A stretch of DNA of 64,000 bases from Alicyclobacillus acidocaldarius subsp. acidocaldarius Tc-4-1. GTDB lineage: Bacteria > Bacillota > Bacilli > Alicyclobacillales > Alicyclobacillaceae. The notes under the pieces are model-generated. The model ran no database searches, was not told the DNA's origin, and saw only the letters and a program-made list of their open reading frames with translations. Positions 30,432 through 41,068 of this stretch are shown in pieces. Both the position numbers and the translations under genes were made by a program. The stretch spans positions 310,001-374,000 of the forward strand of contig NC_017167.1 in NCBI RefSeq assembly GCF_000219875.1, written 5' to 3'. How positions within the stretch are numbered: the stretch's first letter is position 1; the number at the start of each line of letters is the position of its first letter.

Positions 30432-33400
30432 TTGAAACGCACACTGAGTGGCATTGCTTCAGCTGCGATTGTCCTGGGTGCGATTAGCCCGATGGCGTTT
30501 GGGGCCACGTCCACGAGCGGTCTCACGCCAGCTGGCCAGCTGCCGATTGTGGTCAACGGCCAGGTGCTGTCGAATCCCTACGAGATGGTGGGGATCGACT
30601 CGGGCAACAAGACGGGATTCTTCCCGATCTACTATTTCAGCCAGGCACTCGCTAAGATTGGTATCCAGGCGACTTGGAACGGTGTGACCCACACTTGGGC
30701 GCTCACGGATTCTAACGTGAATGCTGCCAACGTCCAGGTTGCGGGTGGCATCGGGACGGGCAATACGACCGTCACCGTGAACGGCACCGTCGTGAAGAAG
30801 TTTAATACCCAAGTCGCTCGCGACCCGGCGGCCGGGCCGAAGGGGCCGATTACAACCTATCTGCCGATTTACTACATCAACAACATCCTGAAGGCGCTCA
30901 ACATCAATGGCTCCTTCAGCGGTCAGGCGGGGCTCAACATCCAGACCCAAACGGCCGTGAACACCTCCACGGAGGCGCTCTCGCCGATCCAGGTCTCCGG
31001 GCAGACGGTCGGCACGGGTGCGGATAACGCGCCGGCTGTGGCTGCTGTGGGCAATGCCATTACGTTCTCGACCACGGTGACCGATGCGAACGGGAATCCG
31101 GTGCCGAATCAGGTCGTCCAGTTCTTGGTCTCGACTACGGACAACCTGACGGTGACCGATGCGAGCGGGAACACGCTGAACTACGCGAAGCTGTCTGCGC
31201 CGATCGTGATCGGCAATAAGACCTACGATGATTACTATCAGGTGACGACCAACAGCCAGGGTGTCGCCACCATGAAAGTGACGTCGAGCGCAAGCACGAC
31301 GACGGAGCCGCTGTACGTGATTGCGCAGCTTCCGATTCAGTCGAACGGCCAGTACATCCGTTCGTCGGCGGTCACGGCGCAGTGGGGCCTGCCCGGCACG
31401 TTGGTTCTGGCGCCGCTCTGGGGCAACCAGACGAATCCGGATAATCTGACGTTCTCATCGTCGCAAGATCCGACCAAAGGTCTCATTGCGATGGTTGCCA
31501 CCATGCTGCCTGGGAATGGTCAGAACGCTTCCTCGGTGGCGGGTCAGGCTGTGAAATTCTATGTCTCCGCTGCGAACGTTGCGGGAATCGGGGCTCCAAC
31601 GGTCAACATCACGGATTCGCAGGGCAACGTGCTGAGCGGTGGCGTGGTCCAAGTGGGTGCGAATGGCCAGTTTGGTCCGCAGACCATCTACACGACCACC
31701 ACGAACAGCCAGGGTCAGGCAATCATGTACCTGAATGCGAACGTCCCGACCCAGAATGGCACGCCGCTCACGGGCGCTGTGGCAATGGCGCAGGTCAGCG
31801 CGCAGCTGGTCAATGGTGGTTCCAGCCAGGGCAACAGCTACCTGCAGTGGTCGTTCCAGGATCAGCCTGCCAAGATTGCGAATGTCTCGCCTGCGAATGT
31901 GCTGAACTCGCCCTCGTTGACCGACCAAAACCGCGAGAATCCGACGTCGGGCTCCAACCTCACCATTACAGGTACGGCGGAGGATGCCGCGGGGCAACCC
32001 GGTGCCGAACGCGCAGTTGGTCATTGTGGACGCGCCGATTGGCAGCGGACAAATTGGCGCCGACGGTACGGACAGCTATGTGGTGAACGGGCAGAAGTAC
32101 AAGTTCAGCGGCTCGTCGTTTGACCTTGTGACGACGGATGCAAACGGAAACTTCTCGTTCACGGTGTCCGATACGGTCAATGCGCAGGAGCAGCAGCAGG
32201 TGGACGACTACTTACGTCTACTATGCCGCCGCCGACCTCGGGTGTGGTGGAAGGTCAGCAGTTGCCTTCTGACTTGACGCTCCTGCCGGTGCTGGGTAGC
32301 TCGAATGGCGCGATGCAGGTCTCTTGGGAGCCTGGGCAGAGTGTCGGTGCGCTCGGATTGTCGAATCATGCCTTGCAGGCGAGCTACGCCGATGTCTCGC
32401 AGATTCCGAACAATCCTCAGGGTCTCGAGGAGACTGCAAGCTCGTCCGAAACGATGTACTTCGGTGCGTACACGGAGAGCGGCCAGGAGATTCTGCCTGC
32501 GCAGTTCCCGGATGATCAGCTGAGCTTCAATCTGAACGTACCGCAGGGCTTCACGATGAATTCGGCGTTCGGGTTCCAACTGGATCCGGCAGGTAGCGGT
32601 GATTCAACGGTTTATAACGCGATTGTGAAGCAGCTGCAAAGCAATTACGGCTACAAGACTGACGGTACCCAGACGTTTGACATCACGAACCTGTCCGTGT
32701 ACGTCGACTACAAGACGAATCAGATTTACGTCGATAGCGTGCAGGGGTACCTGTACTCGAATTTGCAGTCTGCGACGGGAACGCCGTTCACCATCACGTT
32801 TGGTCAGGGTGAAAACACCAGCGTGACGGCGAAGCTGAACACCAACTACACGGTGGCTGTCAACTCGTCGAACGACCCGAATTCGAGCATCAATATCAAC
32901 GGCGGCACCGCAACGTTGAATATCAATGTTCAGGTGAACAATCCGGACGCCAATCCGGTGGGTCAAGGCGGTGCGTCGGCTTCGGCGAACATCCAGTTCC
33001 AGCCGGGTAGCGGCGTGAGCGCGCTGGGTGAGGCGACGACCATTGAAGGCATTGAAAACTATGGTCCGTTGATCAACACCAACAGCGGGACGCCGAACAC
33101 GATCTCGTTGCAGGGCATTCCGTGGGGGAACAACCAGAGCCAGTACTTCCTGCAACCGTCGGGTGAGGTCACGTGGCTCGTGGCTCCGTTCAACAACTAC
33201 GTCAACCTGGCGAGTATCCCGAACGGTGGCCTGAACTACACGATCGCGTCCGATGGAAAGAACCAGGACTCGATCAATTTCATCGATGGTCACGAGATCA
33301 GCAATTCGAAGTACAACTACTCGGCTCAGGTGGTCATTTCGAAGAGCGGTAAAACCACTGTCAATGGCCAGGTGATCTTTGACCCGTCGGCGTACGGCCT

Positions 33401-34328
33401 GCAGACGGTCGTGGCGTACACGCCGGATGGCAACTACATCTTGGGTCAAGATTCAAGCGGCAACTACGTGCTGTACGATACCCAGACGGGCAAGCAAGTG
33501 GCGGACTTTGGTCAAGTGCCGATGCCGGCAGACGCGCAAGGCGACCCGATGATCGTGGGTGGTCAGGTATCGACGACGAGCGGCGGTTCGGGGACATTGA
33601 CACTCACGTGGATTTCGGGCAACGGTCAGTCGAAGGCTACTGGAACGGCTACCAATGCGACCGAGACCGTGAGCGACGAGTTGATCCCGATCCAAATCGT
33701 CGAGGTGGGAGCGTACGGCCGCTTCACAGGTACGTACACGTACACGGCAACAGAAAATGGCCAGACCGCAACGGCGCAGGTGACTTACACCAGCGCAAGC
33801 ACGGGTTCGGTGCAGGCGGTGTACGCAACGCCACAAAACATTACAGGCTCGGCCGACCAGACGAATACTGTGACCTTAGAGGCGCAGGATGCGTTTGGAA
33901 ACCCGGTGCCGAATGCGACGATTACAATCACGCCGCAGAATCTGCCGGGCGTGTGGATCACGGCGGTCAACGGCGTGGCATTGCAGCAGTCCGTGCCGCA
34001 AGGCAACACGTCGCAGACGGAGCCTACGCCGGTGCCGTTGTTCAATCCAGCCGACATCCTGCCGAGCGGTTGGCAGCTTGACTACAACTCGATCTCGGTG
34101 CCGGGTGCGTTGGCGGCGACGAACATTGGCAGCGGCCAGGTGCCGACGATTACGCTCACCACGAACAACAATGGCGAAGTGCAGCTGACGCTCGAGGATG
34201 GCGCGGTGACGTATGCGGCGGTGAACACCACGAAAGGTACGGGTCAAAAATGCGACGTACCAACTGATTACCGCACCGTCAGTCCAGGTGTCGGGTGGTG
34301 AGCTGAACGCGTACTCGGCTGGCGGCAC
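30424..34328 (+). repeat. Long direct repeat, copy 1
   Basis: A 3905-bp block repeated at 46114-50013 (3900 bp). Apart from seven single-base indels the two blocks look identical where I compared them, and these indels exactly account for the 5-bp length difference. The repeat starts at the AAGGGGACTTG just before the start codon and ends inside the coding sequence at GGCTGGCGGCAC. Confidence 0.95.
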
Positions 34329-34710
34329 GACGGCCATTGGTGCGGTTCCGATTAACTGGCAGGGTACCGAGACCTTGCAGGGGTCAAACGGCAACAGCAA
34401 TAGCAATGGCAACAGCAACAACGGCGGGTCGAACAACCAGCAGTCTACGCTCATCTCGAATGCTTCGGCGAGCTATGCGTTGGGATTGACCAACGTGAAA
34501 GCGACCGTTGCGTCGGGTGTGACGAGCGTCCAGATTATTGATGTGACGCAAAACAACAATTCCCTGCAAACGGCGCAGGTCAGCAACGGCCAGGTGGACA
34601 CCTACGTGGTGGGTGCGAACGCGGGTGACACGTTGGAACTTGTGCCCTATGAAGGCAACACAGCAGAGAGCAATGCTGCGGTGACGGTGACCGTCCAGCA
34701 AGCTGAATGA
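30432..34710 (+). CDS. Giant S-layer-like surface protein 1 (frame-disrupted as read)
   Basis: TTG start behind AAGGAGG (30415-30421). The protein has a signal peptide (KRTLSGIASAAIVLGAISPM, cleavage after AFG-A), then an amine-oxidase-N-like cell-surface domain (residues about 35-175: VVNGQVLSNPYEMVG, FFPIYYFSQAL, YLPIYYINNILKAL), then many Ig-like repeats (for example TTVTDANGNPVPNQVVQFLV). There are no SLH motifs. The C-terminus (after 34328) is unique to this copy, with an Asn/Ser/Gly-rich linker near 34385-34440. As read, four one-base insertions break the frame: G at 31991-31994, T near 32212, C near 32225, A at 34246-34250. Removing them gives one frame of 1424 codons, so they are likely assembly errors. 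Confidence 0.88.
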
Positions 34711-34729
34711 GATTTGGGTGGTTGGATGT

Positions 34730-34755
34730 GGAGAGAGTGCCTGATCACTCTCTCC
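34730..34755 (+). terminator. Terminator after surface protein 1
   Basis: GGAGAGAGTG (34730-34739) pairs with CACTCTCTCC (34746-34755), followed by a pyrimidine-rich tail. Confidence 0.75.
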
Positions 34756-34936
34756 ATCCTTCCATCGATGGGATAGGTACAGGGCACAGCCTTGGGTCAA
34801 ATGGGCGATCGTCTCGGACAAGGGGTGACATACATAGGGTGGGCACCTGAGAGAATAAGTATCTTCTCCAGAAGACGTCCCTGGGTCCGAATCCGAATCC
34901 TCAAGTGACCACGTATGTGATCAAGGAGGATGCCGA

Positions 34937-37900
34937 ATGGCAAAACGGAACAAATCGATGCGGAAGATGAACCTAGCCACGGCTGCCGCTGTCGCGTCGA
35001 TGTTGTCCGCCATGACGGGTGGAACGGCATATGCGGCGACAGTCAATTCACAGGCACAGAGCACAGGCTACTATATTAATGGAGATTTCTTCAATGCAAG
35101 CGACGTGTTGAGCAATCCTTCTGAGCTTGCTGAACTCAATAACCTGTTGGCTCAGAACCCAACTGGGCTATACTTGGATTTGAATGGCCAAATTGCGAAC
35201 TATGCTGGTTTTATCCAATATGTCCAGCAGAACCATCTTTCGGCGTCGAATTCGGTGTTTGACGCTTATGCGCAGGCAAATCCGTTTACTATTCCGAGCA
35301 CGGCCACACTGGTAACGCCGTCAGGGAATGCACCGTATTACGAGCAGACGATTAGTGCTGTAAATTCCAGTGTGGGTGTCTTCCCGTCTTCCATCACTGA
35401 TGGTCAGGCGTTTACGATGACGGTAACCGTCAATGATGCAAATGGCGATCCGGTCTCTGGATTGTCAGCGTCCAGTTTTGTGCTCAACGTGAATGGTAAG
35501 TTTGTGACAGCGTCAGCGGCAGTGTATCAAGGAAATGGGACCTATGTCCTAACCTTCTTGCCCACGACGTTGACCCCGGGTCCGGATGAATCAGAGGCGC
35601 TTGTCGTCGACGGTACCACTGTGGCGACGAGTGTCGGCGTGGATGTTTCGGCGGGCAGCGTTTCGACGAGTGGCTCAACGGCTGTCTTCCCGTCGAATAG
35701 CGTGTTAGATGCTAGCGGTACGTATACTGTTACTGTGAACTTGGAGGATGCGATCGGAAACCCGATTAGCGGTGCAACCGGAACTCCGACGGTGTCGTTG
35801 GGCACGGGTGCGAATGCGATTCCGTTGACCGCTACGGCATTGAAGGCTGTGACAAGCACGCCGGGTGAATATACATTCACCTTCACCGCACCGACTGTAT
35901 CAGTGTCGACCGCTTTGCCGCTTGTGGTGAATGTCGATGGCGTCACACTGACTTCGACGCAGACCTATACGGTGACGTCCGACACGCCGACTGCGTTGGC
36001 GCTTGAATCGAGCTTGCCTGCGACACTTGAAGATGGTGCGACTTACACCGTGACGGTAGGTGCAGTGGACGCGAACGGTGAACTTGTGCCGACGACTTCG
36101 CTTGCTACAACAACAACAAGCTGGACCGTCGAGTTTGCTGGGAATTCAGCTACGATCAAAAGTGTAACCACGGCAAGCACACCGGGCGAATATGAAGTGA
36201 CGTTCCAGATGCCAAGCGTCACCGCTGGTTATGTGAGCAAGCTGACAATTAGCGATACAACAAATAACTTGTCTTTAACGACCAGCAACTCGTACACGGC
36301 TGGTGCTGGGATCTCTAGTGCCGCGTCGAGCGTGACATGGCCGTCTACCACAACGTTGGTGGAGGGCCAGAGCTATACGGTGACAGTGGATGTCGTCGAT
36401 ACGTCTTCAAATCCCGTCACGGGGTTGACCACGAGCGACTTCTCGATTACGGGACCATCTACTACGATTGAATCGGTGACGCCAGGGTCCACGTCGGGCT
36501 CGTATGTGGTGACGTTCGAATTGACGACGACAACTCCTGGGACGCTTGATGTTGTGGTAGATGGCACAACGATTACGTCGTCCCCGCTCACTGTCACATC
36601 CGTCGAATCTACCTCCGTCAGTGCAGTGACCTTGTCGACGTTGGACGGGGCTACGGCTTCCTCTGTTTCCGCGCCGGTGTTATTGCCAGGTTCGTCGAAT
36701 ACGGTGACCTTGGATGCGGGTGCAGTGAACCTGACGTCGTCTGATTTCTCTGTGGAGCTTGGCAACACGCCGCTTTCGGTGACGAGTGTTGAACCAGCGA
36801 CAACAGCAGGTTATTACACCCTGACCTTCACGGCGCCGAATACGACGGTGTCGACACCTGAAACATTGACGTTCACCGTCGGAACGGCAACGACGTCCAT
36901 CAACGATGTCACGGTCGAGAACAACATCAGCGCTACAGCTTCAACTGTTGTGTCTGGTGGTCCATCGACAACTACTTGGACGGAAGGTTCAACGGCGACC
37001 TTTACTGTGAATGTGGAAAATGCAAGTGGCGACCCAGTACTTGGTTTGCCGACCTCTACGTTTGACATCACCCTTGGAAACAGCTCGAATCTGGTCACGA
37101 GTGTGACGGAGGATGGCGGCTCGTATACCGTGACGGTTCAAGCGCCGAATACGGTGGTGACGAGCGCAACGTTTTCGGTTTCGGTGGATGGTGTCACCAT
37201 CACCAATGGAGTTCCGACCAGCTCGTACAATGTCGTCGCGAGCGAACCCGCAACGTTCAACTCGAGTGTGACCTTCCCGAGCGGGAATGCGTTGCATGAG
37301 TTAATTGCCGGCCAGACCTACACGATTACGGCAACTCTTGACAATGCGCAAGGGAATCCGGTGTTGGGGCTTACTACGAGTGACTTCGCGCTAGGATATA
37401 CTACTTCTTCTGTTACAACGACCAATGGGGCGGATACTCTCCCTGAGCTTCCAACTTCGTCGTTTGCGGTAACGGGTAATAGTAACGGTACGTACACGAT
37501 TACCTTTGTGCCGACGTCTGCTTCTTCGTCTGCTGAATACCTTGCACTCTTGGTGGATTCACAGGGCGTTACGACAAAGGGATCATCCGTGTCGACATCT
37601 ACCAGTGGAGCTGTGTTTGGCGATTCCACATCGTTGTCGGTGTTGCCGGGCGCGCCTGAGCAGCTTGCTGTGACTGCGGCGACGGCTACTGTGTCAAGTA
37701 CAAATAGCCCGGACGCAGTGACCGTGACTTTGGAGGATGCTTATGGCAATCCAATTACTTCTGACAGCAGCGATGTTGTAACCTTTAGCTTAGCGACCGG
37801 ATCCGCCACGGGAGCAACATTGAGCGCAACGACCGCGACGCTTTCTTCAGGTACGGCTTCGGTGACGGTCACAACGCCGGCATCGTCTAGCGATTGGGGG

Positions 37901-37981
37901 ACGGGAAGCTCAATCACTGTGGATGCGTCTGTGACAGTGAATGGCCATACGTATACGGGAAGCGTCACTATCGATGAGTAA
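34937..37981 (+). CDS. Secreted Ig-repeat surface protein
   Basis: A 1014-residue secreted protein with a typical signal peptide ending GGTAYA-AT. After an N-terminal region of about 110 residues, it consists of about eight Ser/Thr/Val-rich Ig-like (invasin/BIG-type) repeats. Each has a V-T-V-x-DANG/NAxGxPV-GL-S core and a GxYTVTF strand, for example DANGDPVSGLSASSF, DAIGNPISGATG and NASGDPVLGLPTSTF. There is no LPXTG, SLH or transmembrane anchor. Base composition is more AT-rich and less codon-biased than the flanking surface genes. Strong AAGGAGGA before the ATG. A second S-layer component or adhesin is likely; its neighbour may glycosylate its many Ser/Thr residues. Confidence 0.82.
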   Translation: MAKRNKSMRKMNLATAAAVASMLSAMTGGTAYAATVNSQAQSTGYYINGDFFNASDVLSNPSELAELNNLLAQNPTGLYLDLNGQIANYAGFIQYVQQNHLSASNSVFDAYAQANPFTIPSTATLVTPSGNAPYYEQTISAVNSSVGVFPSSITDGQAFTMTVTVNDANGDPVSGLSASSFVLNVNGKFVTASAAVYQGNGTYVLTFLPTTLTPGPDESEALVVDGTTVATSVGVDVSAGSVSTSGSTAVFPSNSVLDASGTYTVTVNLEDAIGNPISGATGTPTVSLGTGANAIPLTATALKAVTSTPGEYTFTFTAPTVSVSTALPLVVNVDGVTLTSTQTYTVTSDTPTALALESSLPATLEDGATYTVTVGAVDANGELVPTTSLATTTTSWTVEFAGNSATIKSVTTASTPGEYEVTFQMPSVTAGYVSKLTISDTTNNLSLTTSNSYTAGAGISSAASSVTWPSTTTLVEGQSYTVTVDVVDTSSNPVTGLTTSDFSITGPSTTIESVTPGSTSGSYVVTFELTTTTPGTLDVVVDGTTITSSPLTVTSVESTSVSAVTLSTLDGATASSVSAPVLLPGSSNTVTLDAGAVNLTSSDFSVELGNTPLSVTSVEPATTAGYYTLTFTAPNTTVSTPETLTFTVGTATTSINDVTVENNISATASTVVSGGPSTTTWTEGSTATFTVNVENASGDPVLGLPTSTFDITLGNSSNLVTSVTEDGGSYTVTVQAPNTVVTSATFSVSVDGVTITNGVPTSSYNVVASEPATFNSSVTFPSGNALHELIAGQTYTITATLDNAQGNPVLGLTTSDFALGYTTSSVTTTNGADTLPELPTSSFAVTGNSNGTYTITFVPTSASSSAEYLALLVDSQGVTTKGSSVSTSTSGAVFGDSTSLSVLPGAPEQLAVTAATATVSSTNSPDAVTVTLEDAYGNPITSDSSDVVTFSLATGSATGATLSATTATLSSGTASVTVTTPASSSDWGTGSSITVDASVTVNGHTYTGSVTIDE

Positions 37982-38020
37982 GAGTTTGCTTTCGTTGCTC
38001 TGCGCACACTGACGGATGGA

Positions 38021-38048
38021 GAGCCGGGTGGAGACCCGGCTCTTTCTG
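38021..38048 (+). terminator. Terminator after Ig-repeat protein
   Basis: GAGCCGGGT (38021-38029), loop GGAG, ACCCGGCTC (38034-38042), then TTTCTG. It lies inside a longer possible reading of the next gene, which argues that the gene starts downstream. Confidence 0.85.
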
Positions 38049-38066
38049 TGGGAGGAGGCGCATCGA

Positions 38067-39527
38067 TTGGTTTCAGATGAAGTGATTCGTCAAAAATTGT
38101 TGGATGGGGCGTTTGATGAAGCCAGAAAGCTTGCACTTGAACAGATTAAAGGGGTCTCTTGGCGGGCGCAAAGTTGGGTATTTTTAGGAGAAGCGTGTTT
38201 ACGCCTTGGGAATGGAAAAATCGCAAGACGGTGTTTTGAGCGAGCGTGGTTGTTGGATCCTATGGCTCCCTGGGTGAATGCTGTGATGAAAGCATGCGAC
38301 GAGGTGTCTGCAGGGAAGCGGGATCGAGAAGTCGAAAGTGCGCTCAGGGTACCCAAGACCACCGTGTCGGCACTTGTATTGTTTCGAGATGATGCAAGGA
38401 CCATCAAGCGGTGTATCGAGGCGTTGCGTCCTGCGGTGGATGAAATCATCGCCGTGGATACGGGGTCTACGGATGGTTCAGACGTGATTGCCTCCGCTTT
38501 CGGAGCACAGGTCTATCGATTCGAATGGACGGGAGATTTTGCGGCTGCAAGAAACTTTGGGCTGTCGAAGGTAACAAGTCAGTGGGTCATTGCCATTGAT
38601 TCGGATGAGATCTTGTATGCGGAAGATGTCGATGCGATTCGCACCATTGCAGGTGTGTTTGAATCGGTCCGAAAAGAATCGCCCGTGATTCTTCGGATTG
38701 TACAGATGAACCTTACGGGCGAGACGGTCACGCCTGCGACCTCCCAGTCGCGTATGTTCCCGACGGGAGAGGACATCGAATGGCGGGGATTGATTCATGA
38801 GACGCCGACGCTGACCAAGGAAACTGCGCGTCCCGCGGTACGGGCCCTTGTGCGAATTCGCGTCTACCATGATGGGTATGATCCCAAACACGTGGATTTG
38901 GAGAAGAAATTTCGGCGGAATCTCGAACTTCTCACGGAAGCCCTCGAACGCGAACCGAACAATCCGGTCTATGAGTTTTACATAGGGCGAGAAAGTCTAT
39001 TCCTGAAAGATTATACAAAGTCCATCGAGTATCTCGAGCGAGCAGAGCAGCACGCGAAAGAGATCGCGGGCTTTTCGCTGCTTCCAGATATTCGACGCCG
39101 ACTTGCTCAAGCGTACATGCTAGCTGGCAAAAACGAGCATATGGCGAACAAACTTGAAGATATGGTGAAAGAGCATCCTGAGTATCCGGATGGATGGTTT
39201 CTACGTGGAGAAAAGAAGCTTCGGGAAGCTGGTGTTCTTCTCCAAGAAGCCGCTCAGGATTTTGCAAAGGCACAAGAAGCCGCGCAAAAATATCGGGGAA
39301 TCACGGAATATGACACAGCGATTGGGCTCTGGAAGGCACCTGCGCAACTTGGAGAAATCGCGCGGATGCGTGGCAATCTTGTGGAAGCCCGACGCTGGTA
39401 CCAGCGCGTGCTTAAGCAAGAACCGAACCTGAAGACGATCCGAGAACGTCTGGAAAAGTTGGAACAGGAAGCTTGCGCGATTGCGCAAGATGTGCAGGAA
39501 GCCACGAAAAACACAAAAGATGAGTAG
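38067..39527 (+). CDS. Family 2 glycosyltransferase with TPR repeats
   Basis: A protein of about 486 residues: an N-terminal TPR-like segment (about residues 10-75, AFDEARKLALEQIKGV), a GT-A glycosyltransferase family 2 domain (ALVLFRDDARTIKRCIEAL, VDTGSTDGS, FAAARNFGLSKV, the metal motif DSDE, HETPTL), then C-terminal TPRs (SIEYLERAEQHAK, EARRWYQRVLKQEPN). TTG at 38067 is preferred: GGAGGAGG at 38051-38058 is eight bases upstream, whereas ATG 38016 would put a terminator hairpin inside the gene. The architecture is shared with SunS-like and peptide/protein O- or S-glycosyltransferases. Next to two Ser/Thr-rich surface proteins, a role in surface-protein glycosylation is inferred. Confidence 0.85.
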   Translation: MVSDEVIRQKLLDGAFDEARKLALEQIKGVSWRAQSWVFLGEACLRLGNGKIARRCFERAWLLDPMAPWVNAVMKACDEVSAGKRDREVESALRVPKTTVSALVLFRDDARTIKRCIEALRPAVDEIIAVDTGSTDGSDVIASAFGAQVYRFEWTGDFAAARNFGLSKVTSQWVIAIDSDEILYAEDVDAIRTIAGVFESVRKESPVILRIVQMNLTGETVTPATSQSRMFPTGEDIEWRGLIHETPTLTKETARPAVRALVRIRVYHDGYDPKHVDLEKKFRRNLELLTEALEREPNNPVYEFYIGRESLFLKDYTKSIEYLERAEQHAKEIAGFSLLPDIRRRLAQAYMLAGKNEHMANKLEDMVKEHPEYPDGWFLRGEKKLREAGVLLQEAAQDFAKAQEAAQKYRGITEYDTAIGLWKAPAQLGEIARMRGNLVEARRWYQRVLKQEPNLKTIRERLEKLEQEACAIAQDVQEATKNTKDE

Positions 39528-39561
39528 GGCTCTCCTATGCCCCATGAGCATGAGTGGACGA

Positions 39562-39607
39562 GGCAAAAGTAGCCTCAGCGGAACGTGTCGCTGAGGCCAC
39601 TTTTGCC
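39562..39607. terminator. Bidirectional terminator, glycosyltransferase/FtsK
   Basis: GGCAAAAGTAGCCTCAGCG (39562-39580) pairs with CGCTGAGGCCACTTTTGCC (39589-39607), with A- and T-rich arms, between convergent genes. Confidence 0.9.
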
Positions 39608-39614
39608 CTTAGGT

Positions 39615-40976
39615 TCAGGGGAGCGTGACTTGGAATTCCTTCAGTTCGCCATGCTCGACGTACAGAAACCGCCCTGGTTTGTCTGGCGGGAGTTTCTCTG
39701 CGCCGGGCACACCGAGAATGGTCCTGGATGCGACCTCGTCATCCACGCGTCCGCAGATGCGCCAAACCTGTTGGCGGATCTGGGAACCGAGGATCTCCGC
39801 CGTCGGATATTGCGCCGAGAGCAAGAGCGCAATTCCCGTCGCGCGCGACGCCAAGGCGAAACGTTCGAGATACGTGTGAGCGCGAACGCGAACCTCCTTC
39901 TCGTCCTTGCCGCCGGTGTTGGACGAAAAGATCGAAAGCTCGTCCACGACGAGAAGGATCGGCTTCTCCTCAAGCAGCAGCCCTTGTTGGTGCGCTTCCC
40001 GCAGTGAGGAGACGCCCGCCTCCTTGAGTTTCGTCAGCCGTTCGCGGTGTTTGGCCCAGAGTGTTTCGAGCAGTGGCAGCGCGTCTTGCGGGAACTCCTT
40101 CATGGGCTCTGCGAGCCACGTGAGAAGCTCCAGATAGTCGACGCCGCCTTTCGGGTCGATGAGATACACGAGCCAATCCCGGTCCAAGGCTTGCTGCATG
40201 ATCAGGCGAATGAGCGTCGACTTGCCGCTACCGGTACTTCCTGCGACGAGCAGGTGCGGCCAGACGGGTGTCTGCCAGAACACCCGTCCGTCATGGCCAT
40301 AACCGAGGAGAAACGACATGCGAGCCGCCGGATGCGCGTCCTCGTCATCACGGTCGCGCTTCACCTTGGGTTTCGGCAACCGTCGCGTGCCGGGTTCACG
40401 ACCTGCCGCCTTGACGACCTGGTCCAGCGAACCGGAGGCGAGCACCAGATGTACGCGGTCGCGGCGCTTCGGGTCCTGTGTCACCGAGCGGAACCGCTCA
40501 ACACCGAACGACGCGCAGAAGGGATCAGCGATCTCGGGCTTCTGCCAGATGGAAGCCGGAAGCCCTTGGACCACGAGCTCCACATCGCCATTCGCGCGCT
40601 CTTTCACCCGAACGAGCGACGGACGCTTATAGCGCGGGTTGTCCCAGAGGTCCGCGCGCCGAAGCGCCTCCTCGAACGAGAAGGCGTCCACGATCAGGCG
40701 GTTGCGGTCGATCCAGCCGGTCCAGGCGACATACGCCACGAGGACGGCGCCAGCACCAAGCAACCATTCGACCCATCGCCAGTGTTCCGGACCGTGCGTG
40801 ACATGGATGGCCATGGGGAAGGCTTTGAGCCCATGCCACGCGAGAGTGGAGGCCCCTACCACTGCAGCCGAGAACAAGAGCGGGTGTCGGCGCAGTTGTT
40901 GCCATGCCCATCTGAAGACCCATGTGAGCAGTTCCCAAGCTTCGTTGGAACCGGAAGAAGACGTGGTCACACTCAT
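39615..40976 (-). CDS. FtsK/SpoIIIE-type DNA translocase
   Basis: A 453-residue protein. Two or three N-terminal hydrophobic helices (PLLFSAAVVGASTLAWHG, WLLGAGAVLVAYVAWTG) anchor it in the membrane. They are followed by an FtsK-type ATPase with Walker A VAGSTGSGKST, LIDPKGGVDY and Walker B ILLVVDELSIF, and late segments SQIRQQVWRICGRVDD. No gamma DNA-reading domain is present, as in transfer proteins of small integrative elements. ATG at 40976 (MSVTTSSSG) is preferred, with AGAAAGGG about nine bases upstream. It probably pumps element DNA during transfer. A close paralogue lies at 50464-51741. Confidence 0.88.
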   Translation of the reverse strand: MSVTTSSSGSNEAWELLTWVFRWAWQQLRRHPLLFSAAVVGASTLAWHGLKAFPMAIHVTHGPEHWRWVEWLLGAGAVLVAYVAWTGWIDRNRLIVDAFSFEEALRRADLWDNPRYKRPSLVRVKERANGDVELVVQGLPASIWQKPEIADPFCASFGVERFRSVTQDPKRRDRVHLVLASGSLDQVVKAAGREPGTRRLPKPKVKRDRDDEDAHPAARMSFLLGYGHDGRVFWQTPVWPHLLVAGSTGSGKSTLIRLIMQQALDRDWLVYLIDPKGGVDYLELLTWLAEPMKEFPQDALPLLETLWAKHRERLTKLKEAGVSSLREAHQQGLLLEEKPILLVVDELSIFSSNTGGKDEKEVRVRAHTYLERFALASRATGIALLLSAQYPTAEILGSQIRQQVWRICGRVDDEVASRTILGVPGAEKLPPDKPGRFLYVEHGELKEFQVTLP

Positions 40977-41068
40977 GGAACTCATCCCTTTCTCTAGGTG
41001 TGTCTCATCCGTAGGGGGAATGCAGGACAATTCCTCCATCTTTTGCTTATGGGCGAGATGCCTCAAGG

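Noticed and set aside
35300-37981. Repeated short motifs in the Ig-repeat gene as a possible CRISPR array
   Set aside because: The repeats are degenerate, about 300 bases long and in frame: they encode Ig-like domains. No CRISPR repeat-spacer pattern or cas gene is present anywhere in the window.
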